Below are positions 12,158 through 24,190 of a stretch of DNA of 64,000 nt, one piece after another. The DNA comes from Acanthaster planci (Eukaryota; Echinodermata; Asteroidea; Valvatida; Acanthasteridae): contig NW_019091415.1 in assembly GCF_001949145.1 (NCBI RefSeq), positions 39,160 through 103,159 on the forward strand. The letters are read 5' to 3'. The notes under the pieces are model-generated. The model did no database searches. It was not told the origin of the DNA and saw only the letters and a list, made by a program, of their open reading frames with translations. The first letter of the stretch is position 1, and each line of letters opens with the position of its first letter. The position numbers were made by a program, and so were the translations under genes.

Positions 12158-13640
12158 ATAAAAATAATAATAATAGTGTTTATTTAAAAAATGCTTTTCA
12201 TACCAAGTATCTCAAAGCGCAGTATAATATGGACATTAAAACGACGAAACATAAAAACATACACAATCATATCTAAATATTAAAATTAATTAAAATACTC
12301 ATTAAAAAGAAAGGTTTTCAGACACCTTTTAAAACCATCATACGATTGAAACTGATACACTGAAACCGGCAGATTGTTCCATAATCCAGGTGCGCAAAAG
12401 GAAAAGGACCGATCACTATAGAAACTGGCAACTCTCTCTACTGGTTAGTGGAGCTGAATTTTGCTGTCTGACCTTGAGCACGACTCTCGATTAGTTACTC
12501 GAATGTTAACAAGATATTTCAGGTACACCGGAGCTTTACCATTCAAAATCTTAAAAACCAAGCATAAAAGTTTAAATTCACACCTCTGCTTTATTGGCAA
12601 CCAATGTAAAGCTCGCAAAACAGATGTAATATGATCATATTTTCTAATATTCATAACCATTCGGGTCACTGAATTTTTAATAAGTTGCATTTTTATAAGA
12701 TCAAGATCAATAATTCCAAACAGTAAGCTGTTGCAATAATCAAGTCGCAACGTAACAAAGGCATGTACCAATTTTTCAGTTGAAGCTTGGTCAAGCAAAT
12801 GCCAAATTTTACCGATTCTCCATAAAGCATGAGATGCAGACCTGCATAACTTTGCCACATGAGGCAAAATGGTGTTTGCGTTATCAAAAGTCACTCCCAG
12901 ATCACAAATACTATCAGAAAGAGAAATGTCAACACCACCCAGCCATACATGTATATCACTCGGGAGTGGCGTGGCAGCCGGATGAAACTTTGATGAAAAC
13001 TTTATCACTTCAGTCTTTCCTTCATTAAGAACAAGCTTATTGTCTCTCATCCACAAACGAATGTCTTCAATACAATTCTCTATCTGCCCCATTGGCACCC
13101 CGGCATAATCGCACGTATCATACAGCTGAATGTCATCAGTATACAACATATAATCCAAACCATGCTCATTAATGATGTCTGCTAACTGAGTATTGTAGAG
13201 ACTAAACAAAATCTGCCCAAGGACAGAGCCTAGTTGAAACCCACATTCCAGTGGTAATGCCTTGGACACCATCGATTGAACACTAACACGCTGAGTCGTA
13301 TTACACAAATACAATGACAACCATTTAATCACAGAACCCTCAATGTCGAACCTATTATGCAACCTATGAATTAAAATCCGATGATCGATGGTGCCAAAGG
13401 CAGCTGAAAGATCCAAAAGAATTACAAACACATCAGACTGTCTAGTGAGAGACTACAACACATCATTCTGAACTTTAACTAAGGCCATTTCCGAGCTGTA
13501 ACCCTCCCGATAGGTGGATTGACATTTACAGAACAAATTATTTTGAGAGAGATAATCATTCAACTGTAATAAAGCCGATTTTTTAAATAAGTTTGAGACA
13601 AATGGCAAAGACGAGACAGGCCAATAATTTTTTATCAAGC
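12158..13640 (-). mobile_element. 5'-truncated L2/CR1-type LINE with reverse transcriptase remnant
   Basis: The minus strand encodes NYWPVSSLPFVSNLFKK, then VFVILLDLSAAFGTIDHRIL, a ...GSVLGQILF... block, MLYTDDIQLY, then the long L2-type thumb and C-terminus (VTLRLDYCNSLLFG, LHWLPIKQRCEFKLL). These are the non-LTR RT motifs in L2 order. The usual AAFDTIDH has Gly for the catalytic Asp, YADD is YTDD, and a TAG stop lies near 13450, so it is inactive. The 3' end has the L2-type sequence CGCTTTGAGATACTTGGTAT followed by an (ATT)n tail at 12158-12180. The endonuclease domain is missing. No target-site duplication was identified. Confidence 0.85.
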
Positions 13641-13916
13641 CTGCGTTTCTTCAAAAACGGACGGACTAAGAAAAGACAAGCAAGAAAATCATAAACGACA
13701 GCAGATTTGAACAGCTCAACTGGCAGCTATCACAGCGCCCTCGATGTGAATTGTGCAAGACAATTACATGTATACATAATGGGCGGACCAATCAGAACTG
13801 AGATTTCAAGCTTGCTTGAAGATAAGTCATAAATACATGTATGTAATCTTGGTGTGTTTAAATCTATATTTTCTTGGGAAACATTGTCAAAATAACAACT
13901 TTACTACAGTAGATTT

Positions 13917-15164
13917 CCATTATAAAGCTCTCAAGGGGACCTGACAGAATTGAGCGTTACAACGGCATTGTGCAAAAACTGATGTGCCCATTTAGGTCTG
14001 AGTACATGTATAGATACATGTACCTAAATATATATGTCATGTATATGTAGGCCTACGTGAATTACATATGTATAAATATAACCAGATGTAAGTACCATAA
14101 CTTTCAGAATGTACATGCAAGTAGTGCACAACAGCGTATCCACTTCTCCTGAAGTTTTTATGATGCCTATCAAAAACACCACTAAATCTCTTAAAAAACC
14201 ACCACGGAACCTCATGCATGGTGCATCGCGGCACACGCACTGCTTCCACACCCATCCTAACAGCTACTGAGTATCCATTCATGGAGAGTCCAACCACTGA
14301 CTTCTTCCGATAACCATGTGACCACAGAAAGTAATATGTCATCAGAAAACCCAAGTGAACAAAGACCCGACATGTTATGCCGAACACTATCGGCAAAAAG
14401 ACAGGATTTGCTCCACGAAGATGCATATAACATTTAAGCGGCTGATTTTAATTTATCGATACAAAGAAACCTTTAGGTAAACAAATACTAGTATCTCAAT
14501 ATTGATTGTTTGTGTGCCTAACTACACCACAAGAATAAATAAAAAGTGGGAAATTAATCACTATGATGTTGCCACAGCAGAGCAAGTTAAGTTTGTTGTA
14601 ATTAGACACACATTTCATGCGCTTCCTGACTTCCTGACTCGGGGACTTCCGTTTAATAACTCAAAATCCAGACAACTCGATTTTCAAAACTTATTCTCAA
14701 ACGTTGATGAGTGTTAAGATATATGGCAATCCAAAAAGATATTACTGTGCCACGTGTGGCCCTGGGCACGGCTCACTGTGGTGAGCACACACTCGCGATT
14801 GCGCTGCATGAATGGTATTCGGGCCTATGAACGGATGGCTGAGTGCAGATCTGAACTTTGTGGCATCACTACCACTGGTATCCCAGAGGACGGCCAATTG
14901 TGGTGGCCTTGCGATGGCTGTTTCATATGTGTAGATTTTTTAAGAATCTTAATTTCGAAGGAAAAGAGCGCTGTAACCAGAATCAATTCACATGCTTTAT
15001 ATGATTCTCAGGGCCGAAAACCTTGAGCGTTATATCCCAAAAAGCATTATAAACGGGAGTGCTATAACCACAGAAAACTGTGCACAGTGAATGTGTGCGC
15101 AGTTCAGGAAATGAAAATTAGCTTTATATCAGCAAGAGCGTTGTATCAGGGAGAGCTATAATGG
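13917..15164. mobile_element. TIR element, 1.25 kb, non-coding
   Basis: The element begins CCATTATAAAGCTCTC and ends GGGAGAGCTATAATGG, giving an inverted repeat of about 14 bases with small gaps. The interior around 14240-14560 is homologous, in the same orientation, to 36650-36960; shared blocks include TAACCATGTGACCACAGAAA and AAACCCAA. Open frames inside do not resemble a transposase, so it is probably non-autonomous. The family is unknown to me. Confidence 0.55.
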
Positions 15165-15293
15165 TAATCAACTGTTCCCTTCACATGTACCTTCAACCTG
15201 GATGTGTTTTATGTAAAGAATGAAATGATCAAATTTTATCATGGCATGCACTGATGAATCAGCAACTGTACACATCAATTACACATGGCCTAC

Positions 15294-15445
15294 CTGCAAT
15301 GAACCACAATTGGCCCAGCATCGGGGGGGTTACAGGCTTTAATACGATTAACAAATGCCAGGACCTGTGTAGCATGCTCAGGAACACCATGATCTGGCCA
15401 GCCTGTGAATTGAAACTGACGTACCTCACGTTTGTCTGCTGGTTT
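15294..15445 (-). CDS. LAR-type RPTP exon: D1 WPD loop, up to the catalytic cysteine
   Basis: Acceptor TTTTAACAG, donor GTAGGC, 152 bases, phase 0 in and phase 2 out. The frame gives [20 protein letters not shown], then [20 protein letters not shown] and [17 protein letters not shown] is the WPD loop with the general-acid aspartate. VVHC carries the nucleophilic cysteine of the signature [10 protein letters not shown], whose serine codon is split between this exon and the one at 9181-9466. The true frame lacks an internal ATG, so open frames in other registers here are shadows. All catalytic residues seen are the active-enzyme residues. Confidence 0.96.
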
Positions 15446-15660
15446 CTGTTAAAAATGACACACCAACAAAAACTCATCATAGTAATTGCACAGTAAATAC
15501 AGAAGATATCTGGGCAATAAAAAAGTTATAACAGCTAAAAATGTTCACTTGTAAATGAGCCTCAAATGCAACGAAATTTCTTCCTCATAAATCTGAAATC
15601 TGCAGATCTGTGGAAGATTCTCATACCTGTACAATATGAAAAGACACAAATAGCCCGTAC

Positions 15661-15846
15661 CTTAATATTGATCAAGGAGAAGTTGCGAACTGAGTAGGTT
15701 GCCAAGTCTGTCATATCATGTAGGGTGACCTGAATATCACCGTAGGTCTCCTGTCCTTTGCTTGGCCAGTACTGATCACACTTGACACGGTTTCTCTCTT
15801 CCAATTTGGTCATCATCACCAGAGTGCATGTCCGCTGCTCCCAAAC
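15661..15846 (-). CDS. LAR-type RPTP exon: D1 catalytic domain, central part
   Basis: The exon has 62 codons (186 bases), phase 0 at both ends, with acceptor GCTTTAAG and donor GTACGG. It encodes [20 protein letters not shown], then [20 protein letters not shown] and a strand ending [27 protein letters not shown] is PTP motif M6 and the following strands, matching LAR almost residue for residue. The motif fixes the reading frame, which is one of several open frames here. The next exon follows after only 215 bases. The donor, AAG|GTACGG, is a little weak, but the protein match ends exactly there (LAR FALYK / here SLINIK). Confidence 0.95.
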
Positions 15847-15849
15847 CTT

Positions 15850-16849
15850 AAAGCATTACCAATTTAAATCCAAGCTTTTTAATTTATTGGTAATGAACTT
15901 TTTTGTTGCTTTCTTTCAGGTTCGTTTGGTAAATTAATGTTTACAATGGAACATCCCTAAAACAATGAGGTCCTCAAAAATGTTTGGTACAGCAATTTTC
16001 AGTCACAGATGCACACTCTTGTTCCGAACTCCAGCCCATTCAAATACATGGCAGCCTGCCAAATAAAAGGTTTGAATATGAGGATTTTGAGCCAACACTT
16101 ACCAAAAAAAGAAGTTAAAAATAAAAATTGACATGAGAGGTAGTGGTTGTTACATCAACAACCTTAGAGTTGTATCGGAGTTTGAGTGGTTTAGCAGGTA
16201 AGTGTATTATGATTACGAGCTGTGCCCATTTTGTTCATGGACAAGCAGCTGGAATAAGAGTGCACACCTGACATAAAGTCAGTCTTATGGAGAATAGTGT
16301 CGAACACTGGCTGTCAAAAACAAAGGGGAAAACCAACGGAAAAAATAACTAACATCATAATGAAGTCATTTATTTTTCAATCAATCAATCTGCAATAATT
16401 CTTGTATCAGTATTTTTGTTGCGTGTAACCTTGACAATGATCAAAGATCTCAAAGTTAACAAAATTGTGGCTTGAAACATGTACAAAGTCAATGGGCTGA
16501 GATAAATAATGAGAAATCAACAATAAAGCAAATGATGAAGTCATCATGACATCATCCATTTGGCATAATTCCTGTATTGGGGACTCTGTTCGCTATCACT
16601 TTGATAAAGCTCAAACATTATAAAACGTGTACAAACTCTATGGAAAAGAGTCTGAAAATGGCCCCCCAAAAAAGAAACTAGAGGTTTTGTCTGTCTTAAG
16701 GACAGAGCAAAGGGCTTTTTCTTTCTTTAAGAAAAGGGCATTCCTTCATTTGGGATACTACTACCTTTGCATTTCTTACTTCTTACTCAAACATCTATCC
16801 AAGGGTTCCTAAAATTTATGATATTATTTTGGTGACCTCATTATGATGA
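15850..16849. other. Intron sequence with no gene recognised
   Basis: This is the start of the 8.5-kb intron between the D1 exons. It is AT-rich, with short open frames lacking recognisable domains and scattered GATGACATCAT-type blocks that grade into the tandem array to its right. Confidence 0.4.
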
Positions 16850-17430
16850 AATATTCGAACCCTTTTGGACATTAGGAGATATAACGAATGAAAGTTTGCA
16901 CCCTTTACATCATGTCACCCTGTCTATAACACTTCCCATTGTAGCTATCTTTGAAATTTCAGCCCAATCAGGCATGAAGTTCATGAGATATAGGGCTGTA
17001 AAGAATACACCTTTAAAGTCACATGACTAGTCACATGATGAAGTTACATCACATCACATCAATGTTCTTTTAAACTCTTCCCTTTCAAGATATCTATAAG
17101 GTTTGAACTCAATCAGACATGTACTTCATGGTACATAATGCTGTGAAGAGAACACCTTTAATGCCACATGACTTGTCACCTGATGACGTCGTCATCACAT
17201 GAGGTCAATAATCGTCTAAATCACTTCCCTTTCAAGATATATGCGAGGTTTGAACCCACATGACATATACATGTACTTCAGTAGATATAGTTTTAAATAG
17301 CGCACCTTAATGTCACATGACTCGTCAGCTGATGACATCGTCATCACATGAAGTCAATCTCCATTTATAAACCTTCCCTTCCTAACTATCAGCAAGGTTT
17401 CAACCCAATCAGACATGTACAATACAAAAT
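16850..17430. repeat. Degenerate tandem array, about 145-bp unit, roughly four copies
   Basis: The landmark CACATGACTAGTCACATGATG recurs as CACATGACTTGTCACCTGATG and CACATGACTCGTCAGCTGATG near 17020, 17165 and 17315. Each copy also carries a CTTCCCTTTCAAGATAT-like block and an AATCAGACATGTA-like block in the same order. Spacing is about 144-150 bases. Copies are heavily diverged, so the array is old. Confidence 0.65.
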
Positions 17431-18507
17431 ACAATAAAAAAAATACTGTTATTGTGAAAAGAACACACATTAAAGAATAAGAGATTTGTCCCTTCGGCCT
17501 TCCATACAATGCGATTTGCTCTCGGCACCAAATGTTTGGCATTTTACCAGGTCCTGAGTATATGCCTTACGCACAGTGTGCTGCCTGCCACACGTTACAG
17601 GCAGATATTGCATGTCCACACATACAGCAGCCAATGCACAGTGTGCTAAAGGGACTTTCAAGTTCGCAAATATTGTAAGAGGTTTAGTACACCACTTTTG
17701 CACTTCATGCAGTTGACTTCAATATTTTTGCTATCATCTAATGAAAATGTATAGCGGATAATCAGTATTGCGAAATTAACTGCCGAACGTTTCATTGTCA
17801 TGTTGAATAGCGCCCTCTCGTCTAACTGAAGTGTGCCCTCTTGCGATACTATGCTTCCCTGTTTTCCTGATGTTTTGCCGTTGCTCTCACGTTCAAGGTT
17901 TTTTAAACTGTATACTGTATCTGTTGAGAACATTTTTTATGAAATGTTAAGTTACAAAATTAGTTTCAAATTTATCCTAGAAGTCGTGATTAATCTTTGC
18001 TCAGCCTTAATGTTGTTTCCGTGCGCTATAGCGCTAGTGTGTGAATTGAATGAACGGTACGCTACCAGTATCATCCGAGCAGCACACGATGTGATGTACA
18101 TAGATAATTCTCTGAACTCTGTGAAAGTTAAAGGAACCAGCAAATAGAAATAATTGCACATAATTTTCTTGCATATATCTAAGTTTTATTTGCAAATTAT
18201 ATTCAAACCCCCTTTCTGAATGTAATGATATATCTAACACAGCCCCCTTCTAACTAAACTTGGAACCATCCCATGAAAATTATCTTCCCAAATAATATTT
18301 CCCATAATTATAAAATAAATAGACACAAGAAAAACACAAGACAACTTCTCAGTTTTCTTCTTCTCTTGACGAATTGTCATTTCTTATTTTTTTCACTTCT
18401 CTTCTCATGTACATGTATTTACAATAATTCAAACTGAAATTTAGAAATAAAATGACTTTCTTGTAAAAACACTTAGGGAAAAAAGAGTAGTTGATAGAGT
18501 AGTTGCA

Positions 18508-21327
18508 TTAATTACTAAATGATTCAAGTGTGAAAAACCTTGAACAAGGAGCAGGGCAAAGTGCTCCTTTGCAAATTTCACTCATAAATCTAGTCTCTTT
18601 TCTTTTACCTTCTTTGTAACAAACATCACACCGTCTGTATGATCTAGCTTGTGTTCCAGTTGGGGGAATTTCTACAAAAAAATGTCTTTCTATCAGTCTA
18701 CCTGGACCAGGAAGATGGGAGGGTCTACCTCAAGATCGATACACTGGCAAATTTGGTGCACGCAACTCTAAAATCTCACTCACTAACGTGTCTAAATGTC
18801 AAAAAACTGTCAGTGCCACCAATCACCTTATACCAGTGTTGTAGTCGAGACCTTTATGTCCGCGACCGAGGCCAAGGCATTCGAGACCGAGACCAAGACC
18901 GAGACCAGCTCTTTCAAGACTGAGACCAGAACTTCGAGACCGAGACTTTTGCAGTTGGAGACCGAGACCAAGATGACCGTGACCTTGCACAACATATGCA
19001 ATATATAGGCCTACATGTAGTTCATTGATGGTAAACATGGTGGACAATTGGCATTAAAGAGCAAAATTAAGTGCAAATTTTACATGTAAAGCACACAACA
19101 TATTCAATATTCCATGAAAGAGTTTTATTTGAACTCTGGGAAAAAACAGCACACAGTTATTTTGACCATGAAGGCATGGACTGCCAATGGTATAGAATTT
19201 TGTATAGAGTATACGGCATAATCGTACATTAAACATGTACATGTACAGAGTTGTTGTGTTCCATATGTAGAGCAAAATTAACGTGGGCGGGTCACGTCCA
19301 AATGTTTAAAAAGGCAAAACGTGGGGTCTGAGTTGCTCGGACTATGCCAAAAGGTGTGCAGGAGTTCAATTTATGAGTTATACTCTGTAATGATCAATGG
19401 ACAGGTTAGAATGGTCACACATCGTGGGCAGTTCCCTATTAAAAGTACATGTACACATACACACAACTGACGTATGTGTACCAGTAAAATGAAAGAGGTA
19501 CTGCACGCAAAGTACCAGTGCTCCGGGCTGAGAATATGCATTAGTCTCCATTCCAGCTTTGATTTCATTCTTTATCGTGAATACCATGTCGTACATGTTC
19601 CAAGCATACATGCGGAATTGCGTGCAGTTTGGAACTACATGTAGACTCATTCGGAGGTAGACTTGCACTGAAAGCAGCACTGCTATATACATATGTGTGC
19701 TGTATGTACTATATGATCCAGGTACGTGATTTTGACGCGGCCGAACGTGAATTGTTGACACACATTTCCTGCATTTCTGTCATGGTGTCGGCAGGTCTCG
19801 GGTGGGAGACCTGAGACCTTGGCATCCGAGACCGAGACCGAGACCAAGACCGAGACCAGCCCTCCCGAGACCGAGACTCTTGTAGGCCGAGACCAAGACC
19901 GAGACCGAGACCTCAAAAAAAAGGTCTGGAGACGGTCTCAAGACCGAGACCAGGTCTCAAGACTTCCAACACTGCCTTATACACAAGATAAGAGTTTACA
20001 AGAGCAACATCAAGCAAAAATAAGAACACTTTCTTATACCACTTGATTGATTTTCTGACTGAACGGTGTGACGATGCCAGCTGGTTTGCAATGTCCACAC
20101 CCTTCATCCCCTTGTTGTAGTCGAGTACACGCCTGTGTTTTTCCAAAGTGATGCCGTCGTGGTCCTGCTTTCCGGTGTCGGCCATCTTGGCTGTAGGCAT
20201 CGTGGACAGCATACGGACATCTTTTTGGTCTTGCCAGACCAAGGCGAGCAAGCCCTGGTCGCAAGAGCGGTGAACAACACCACCTCTCTCGAGTGTCAAG
20301 GAGCACAAGTCCTTGGGCATGTCTTGACGATTGCTTCTCACTGTCCCGACGACATTCGTCTTCTGGTCGTATAGTTTCAGGTACAGTTCAGGGCTGCTGA
20401 ACCAGTTGTCCAGGAAAATGGTGTACCCTTTGCCAAGAAGATCGGCATTCAAGTCAAGTATGATTTTCGTACTTGCCAGTCCAACAGTCTGGTCTTGACT
20501 GCTGTAAATCTTGAAGTTCCAGGTGTATCAAGCGGCAACACCCGTGCTCTGGCAGACTCGATACACCTTGATGCCAAACCTCGCACACTTCTTGGGGTTG
20601 TACTGCTTGAACTTTAGTCTCCCTTTGAATTTCCAAAGGGACTCGTCGGTAGTAATGCTCCTAGACGGAATACAGAATACAGAATTCTTGAACTTCTCGG
20701 TCAGTTCATCTATCACCGGGCGGAGCTTGTAGAGTCGATCGGTCGTTTCTGCATGGCTGTTATTGATGAAATGCAGATGGGACAGCAAGTCCATAAATCT
20801 GTCACGGGGCATGGTATTAGGGAAAAACAGTGTCTCAAGTATTGAGTTCTCGTCCAGTAGGACTTCAAGTTGGGTTTCGGCATCAATCCCATGACAATGA
20901 TCATGGACAGGAACACTGACATCTTGTCTGGTGTTGTGTCGAACCAGCTTCTCATGTGACTTGGACTTGCTGCTTGACCTTTCGGGTGTTCAGTGGCATA
21001 GCGGTTGGTCTTGTTTGCAATGTGCAACGTCAACTCTGGAGTGAAGAACTGCTCGAAGATTTCGACAGGAGTGCTGTTCTCGTCCAGTTCTTGCTTTTGA
21101 ACACCCGCTGTGCCTTGAAAGCCATGTCGGCGGGGAAAGTTGTCATCAGCCGTCCATTGAATGGATGAAGTCTTGACCTTCTTCTTGGCCGGCCTTGCTA
21201 ACGGTGGTGGTGGTGGTGGTGGTGGTCGCTGTCACTAGTTTCAGTTTCTGAACTACATGTATGTTCAGATTCCTACGTGAAATCTGAACCACTAGTCTCA
21301 GTCAGTTTCCTCTTCACTGGAAGACAT
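18508..21327 (-). pseudogene. piggyBac transposase, decayed and split by a hAT-type MITE
   Basis: ATG at 21325-21327 opens MSSSEEETD followed by stops. A proline run (from the GGT repeat near 21210) and RHGFQGTAGV come next, then MRSWFDTTPDKMSVFLSMII, MPRDRFMDLLSHLHFINNSH, ITTDESLWKFKGRLKFKQYN, GYTIFLDNWFSSPELYLKLY and DYNKGMKGVDIANQLASS. These are the piggyBac DDE-domain landmarks, including TDESL and DNWF(S)SP. The frame VALVNSYLVYK is cut at 19983 and resumes at 18833 with a C-terminal cysteine-rich domain (RRCDVCYKEGKRKETRFM, CPAPC), ending with TAA at 18508-18510. Several stops and frameshifts make it inactive. Flanking TTAA termini were not identified. Confidence 0.88.
18834..19974. mobile_element. 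hAT-type MITE with GAGACC-repeat arms, inside the piggyBac
   Basis: The 8-base target-site duplication CCTTATAC occurs at 18826-18833 and 19975-19982. The element begins CAGTGTTGTAGTCGAGACC and ends, read inward, CAGTGTTGGAAGTCTTGAGA, a CAGTGTTG terminal repeat typical of hAT. Both arms (18850-18975 and 19800-19965) consist of many imperfect GAGACC hexamers. The central 800 bases have no recognisable transposase. Removing the element restores the piggyBac frame as LVYKVIGG. Confidence 0.85.
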
Positions 21328-21820
21328 CGTGTTACTCAACTGGAGGGCCGCGGAGCAGCCAGGAAAACACATACCGAGCGCTACATAAAACACTCCTTTT
21401 TGGACGAAACAAATACCCAATTATGCTGAACAATGGACCGTCTATATCCTGAGTGTGGGTGCTGGGGTGCTGTGCACGTGTTCAGGGCCCAGCAGAGCTG
21501 TTAACAATGGCTCGCACACCATGTCAATGACCTGTATTCATCACGTTCCGGGCCCACACAATGCACGTTGCATAAGCGCTGACAGCGGAGTCAGCGACGC
21601 TCCACGGAGATTACCCAGGGTATTCAAAGACAAAGGGGGTGTTCTAATGAATAAAATCCAGTTTACTGGGTATCTTGGGGTCGACCAACTCTCCTAGTTG
21701 CCCCAGATTTCCATTCAATGCAAAGCTCCCAGTAACTTCAGGTGTACAATAAATAAAAGTTGCAGGTGTGGTATGCGGCTACCGCACAGCTGTTCGTGTA
21801 GCAACTCGTAAGGTTTACAC

Positions 21821-22306
21821 TAGGGTTTCAATCTTTACTCCAAACACTGTTCATTATTAGGTGCTGTCTGGAAGGCCAAAGTCCACAGTCCCACACCGGC
21901 CTGGCATTCGGGGTAATTTTAGGGATTTTTAGGAATTAGAGGAATTTTAGGAATAAAGGATTTGAATTGTAATTAACTGTGATCAAACCTTGATATTTGA
22001 ACCCCCAAAGTTGACATGTAAATAAAACTCTGTATAATTGAGACAGTTACATTTGGACTCTTCCTGCCCGTCTTCCTTTGCCTTGGAGTCCTTAAACTAA
22101 TAATTTAAGCAGACCTCCTTAACAGATGGCCTGCCACTACAGTACTACACTGTTTTTGTGTAAAGCTTGTCAACTTATGTTGATACTTGCATTTTTCAAC
22201 ATGTTCATTATCATAAGTAAAAATATCGGATCGGACATCGGCCAATGTTCCGATGAAAACATCGGACACTGGATCAGCTGTTAAAACCGACATTGGTTGA
22301 ACCCTA
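21821..22306. mobile_element. Possible small hAT-like element with TAGGGTT ends
   Basis: The ends TAGGGTTTCAATC and, inverted, TAGGGTTCAACCAATG are similar. The right subterminal region has ATCGGACATCGG-type repeats that resemble hAT subterminal sequence. No convincing 8-base duplication is seen, so the assignment is weak. Confidence 0.3.
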
Positions 22307-22439
22307 ACAATGACATAACTTATTACCTTCCCTTACTGCAGTTGGCACTTTTGAGGGAGGGATAGAGAGGAGACAAATTTCCAAAGGGGCCCAAATATAT
22401 TCATTGGGTATTAGTGTTGGCTGTGCTGAAATTAATTCT

Positions 22440-23000
22440 TCAGCATCGGAATATTTTTAGAGGCTCGATTTTCTTTCTAGCTTTAGAATGTTTCCTCACA
22501 ATTTAATAAACTCAGAATAGTTTTTCTCAGAATATTTTCCAAAGACTCAAAATATTATATCTCGATCCCAGGAATAACTAAAAAAATTCTCCCGCCCTCA
22601 GAATATTTCCTCCTGCTCCACAATATTTTTCCTGCACCAGAACTTATTTTTCATCAGACTCTCAATACTGTTCACAAGTCTCAGAGCTGTCACTGGACTC
22701 AGAATACTTTCTCAAGATTCAGAATATTTCACCCCAGCACTCAAGAGTATTTTACAGAGGTCAATACAATGTACATGTATATTTTCTCCTCCCCTTTGTT
22801 TTCCCAGCTACATATATTTTCCCGAACTTCAAAAAATGTTTCAACAGACTCCCAATATATTTCAGGACTCAGAAAATTTTTCCTGGAGTTAGGAATATTT
22901 TTCTCCTAGATTCAAAATATTGGATGCTGGACTCAATAATTGTAACTGGACTCAAATTATTCATGGGCCTGGGAATATTTTCCCACCCCACAATTATACC
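22440..23000. repeat. Degenerate minisatellite-like array of ACTCAGAATATTTT units
   Basis: Variants of ACTCAGAATATTTTTC recur every 20 to 30 bases across some 550 bases (for example CTCAGAATATTTTCC, CTCAGAATATTTCCTC, GATTCAGAATATTTC). Spacing is irregular. No long open frame is kept. Confidence 0.7.
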
Positions 23001-23059
23001 TGTTTTTAAATTATTTTCTCAGACTCAAGAAAAGTTTCACAAGACTGAATATTTTATCA

Positions 23060-23275
23060 AAATATCAGTACGCAGTGGGGCAGGAAAAAAACATGCGTGA
23101 TGCAGGCTTGGACAAAACAATGTTCAGATGGGGAGGATTAATATTATTGGTGGATTGAATATCCAAAATGAAAATAATCAGTATGCGGTGGGGCAGAGAA
23201 AAATAAACCGTGCATGATCCAGGTTTAGAACGAGCAATGCTGAGATGGGCCTTGTCAATCAAAAGATGCAGCCAC
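23060..23275. repeat. Two diverged tandem copies, about 113-bp unit
   Basis: ATCAGTACGCAGTGGGGCAG at 23063 recurs as ATCAGTATGCGGTGGGGCAG near 23177. Each is followed by a CATG(C/A)GTGATGCAGG-like and a CAATG(T/C)T(C/G)AGATGGG block. Confidence 0.7.
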
Positions 23276-23889
23276 TAAAAAAAGGCAACTGGCTCCATTA
23301 CCTGGCAGAAGTATACATTTTATACTTTCAGTCAATTGTCAATCTTTGTTTAAATAAAATGCTCCTCAGGGACTTTGTTTAAAATAGAGTATCATTGTTT
23401 AATCATTGATCCTCCGTCCAAATTGAAAATTTGCATTTTGGAAACAGTTTTGTAGTACACGTATCTCCTGCTCACAGCATACTGACCACATTTCACAGGA
23501 ACTTGACTCTATTTGAGCTGAAGGCAGACTGAATAATTTTCAGATGTAGGAAAATGACTGTACTCAGACTGTGAAATTCAATCTAAACTTTCGAGCTGGG
23601 TTCCCTTCCCACTATCCCTTGCTTGGAACTTGGGACTCACTTCCACAGGACTCCTCTGTGGATAAAATTGACACTGGACATTGGCGTGCCACAGCGAACC
23701 TTGTATGAGAGAAGAATTTCCCTATTCATGCTGCTCATTAACATAACAATGCGAATGCACAATAGGGATATTTAATGAGCTGAAGACTGGTCTGGGCACC
23801 CTCTGCAGCGCGTGTAGAGGGTAGACAGGCGACTTGGAAAAATGCACTGTGGGGCGCCACGGCGGCTCGCTGTGCGCCGATTAAAATCT

Positions 23890-24190
23890 ATCCGATATCA
23901 TGTCTTACGTGGATGGGGGAGGCTTTAGTTGATGAGCCTTCACATTCTTGCAGGTACATCCAGGCCTACATGTGCATGCCGTATAATAACTGTTAGCTTC
24001 GTCATCATCCATGGTGATCGAAAGTCTTTTAAAAATCCCTCGATCGATGCTTTCACATGTATTTGTTTTTTATCTCACATATACATTAAACATGACGTCA
24101 TATGACAGTGTAGTTCATTTTATTCTAAACACATCGCAATATATTTGATTTATCTTTTTGATATCATCGAGATCAACCATGTTCACACGT
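23890..24190 (-). repeat. Partial copy of the 2.2-kb hAT-like repeat family
   Basis: This segment is the inverted counterpart of about 42430-42700 inside the element at 41643-43807. Shared blocks, read inverted, include ACATGTGAAAGCATCGATC, CTTTCAATCGCCATGGATGA and GTACCTGCAAGAATGTGAA. No ends of the element are present, so it is a fragment. Confidence 0.6.

Noticed and set aside
15259-15480. 73-codon minus-strand open frame overlapping the WPD-loop exon
   Set aside because: It is in a different register from the phosphatase. The true coding frame is the one giving WPDHG and VVHC.
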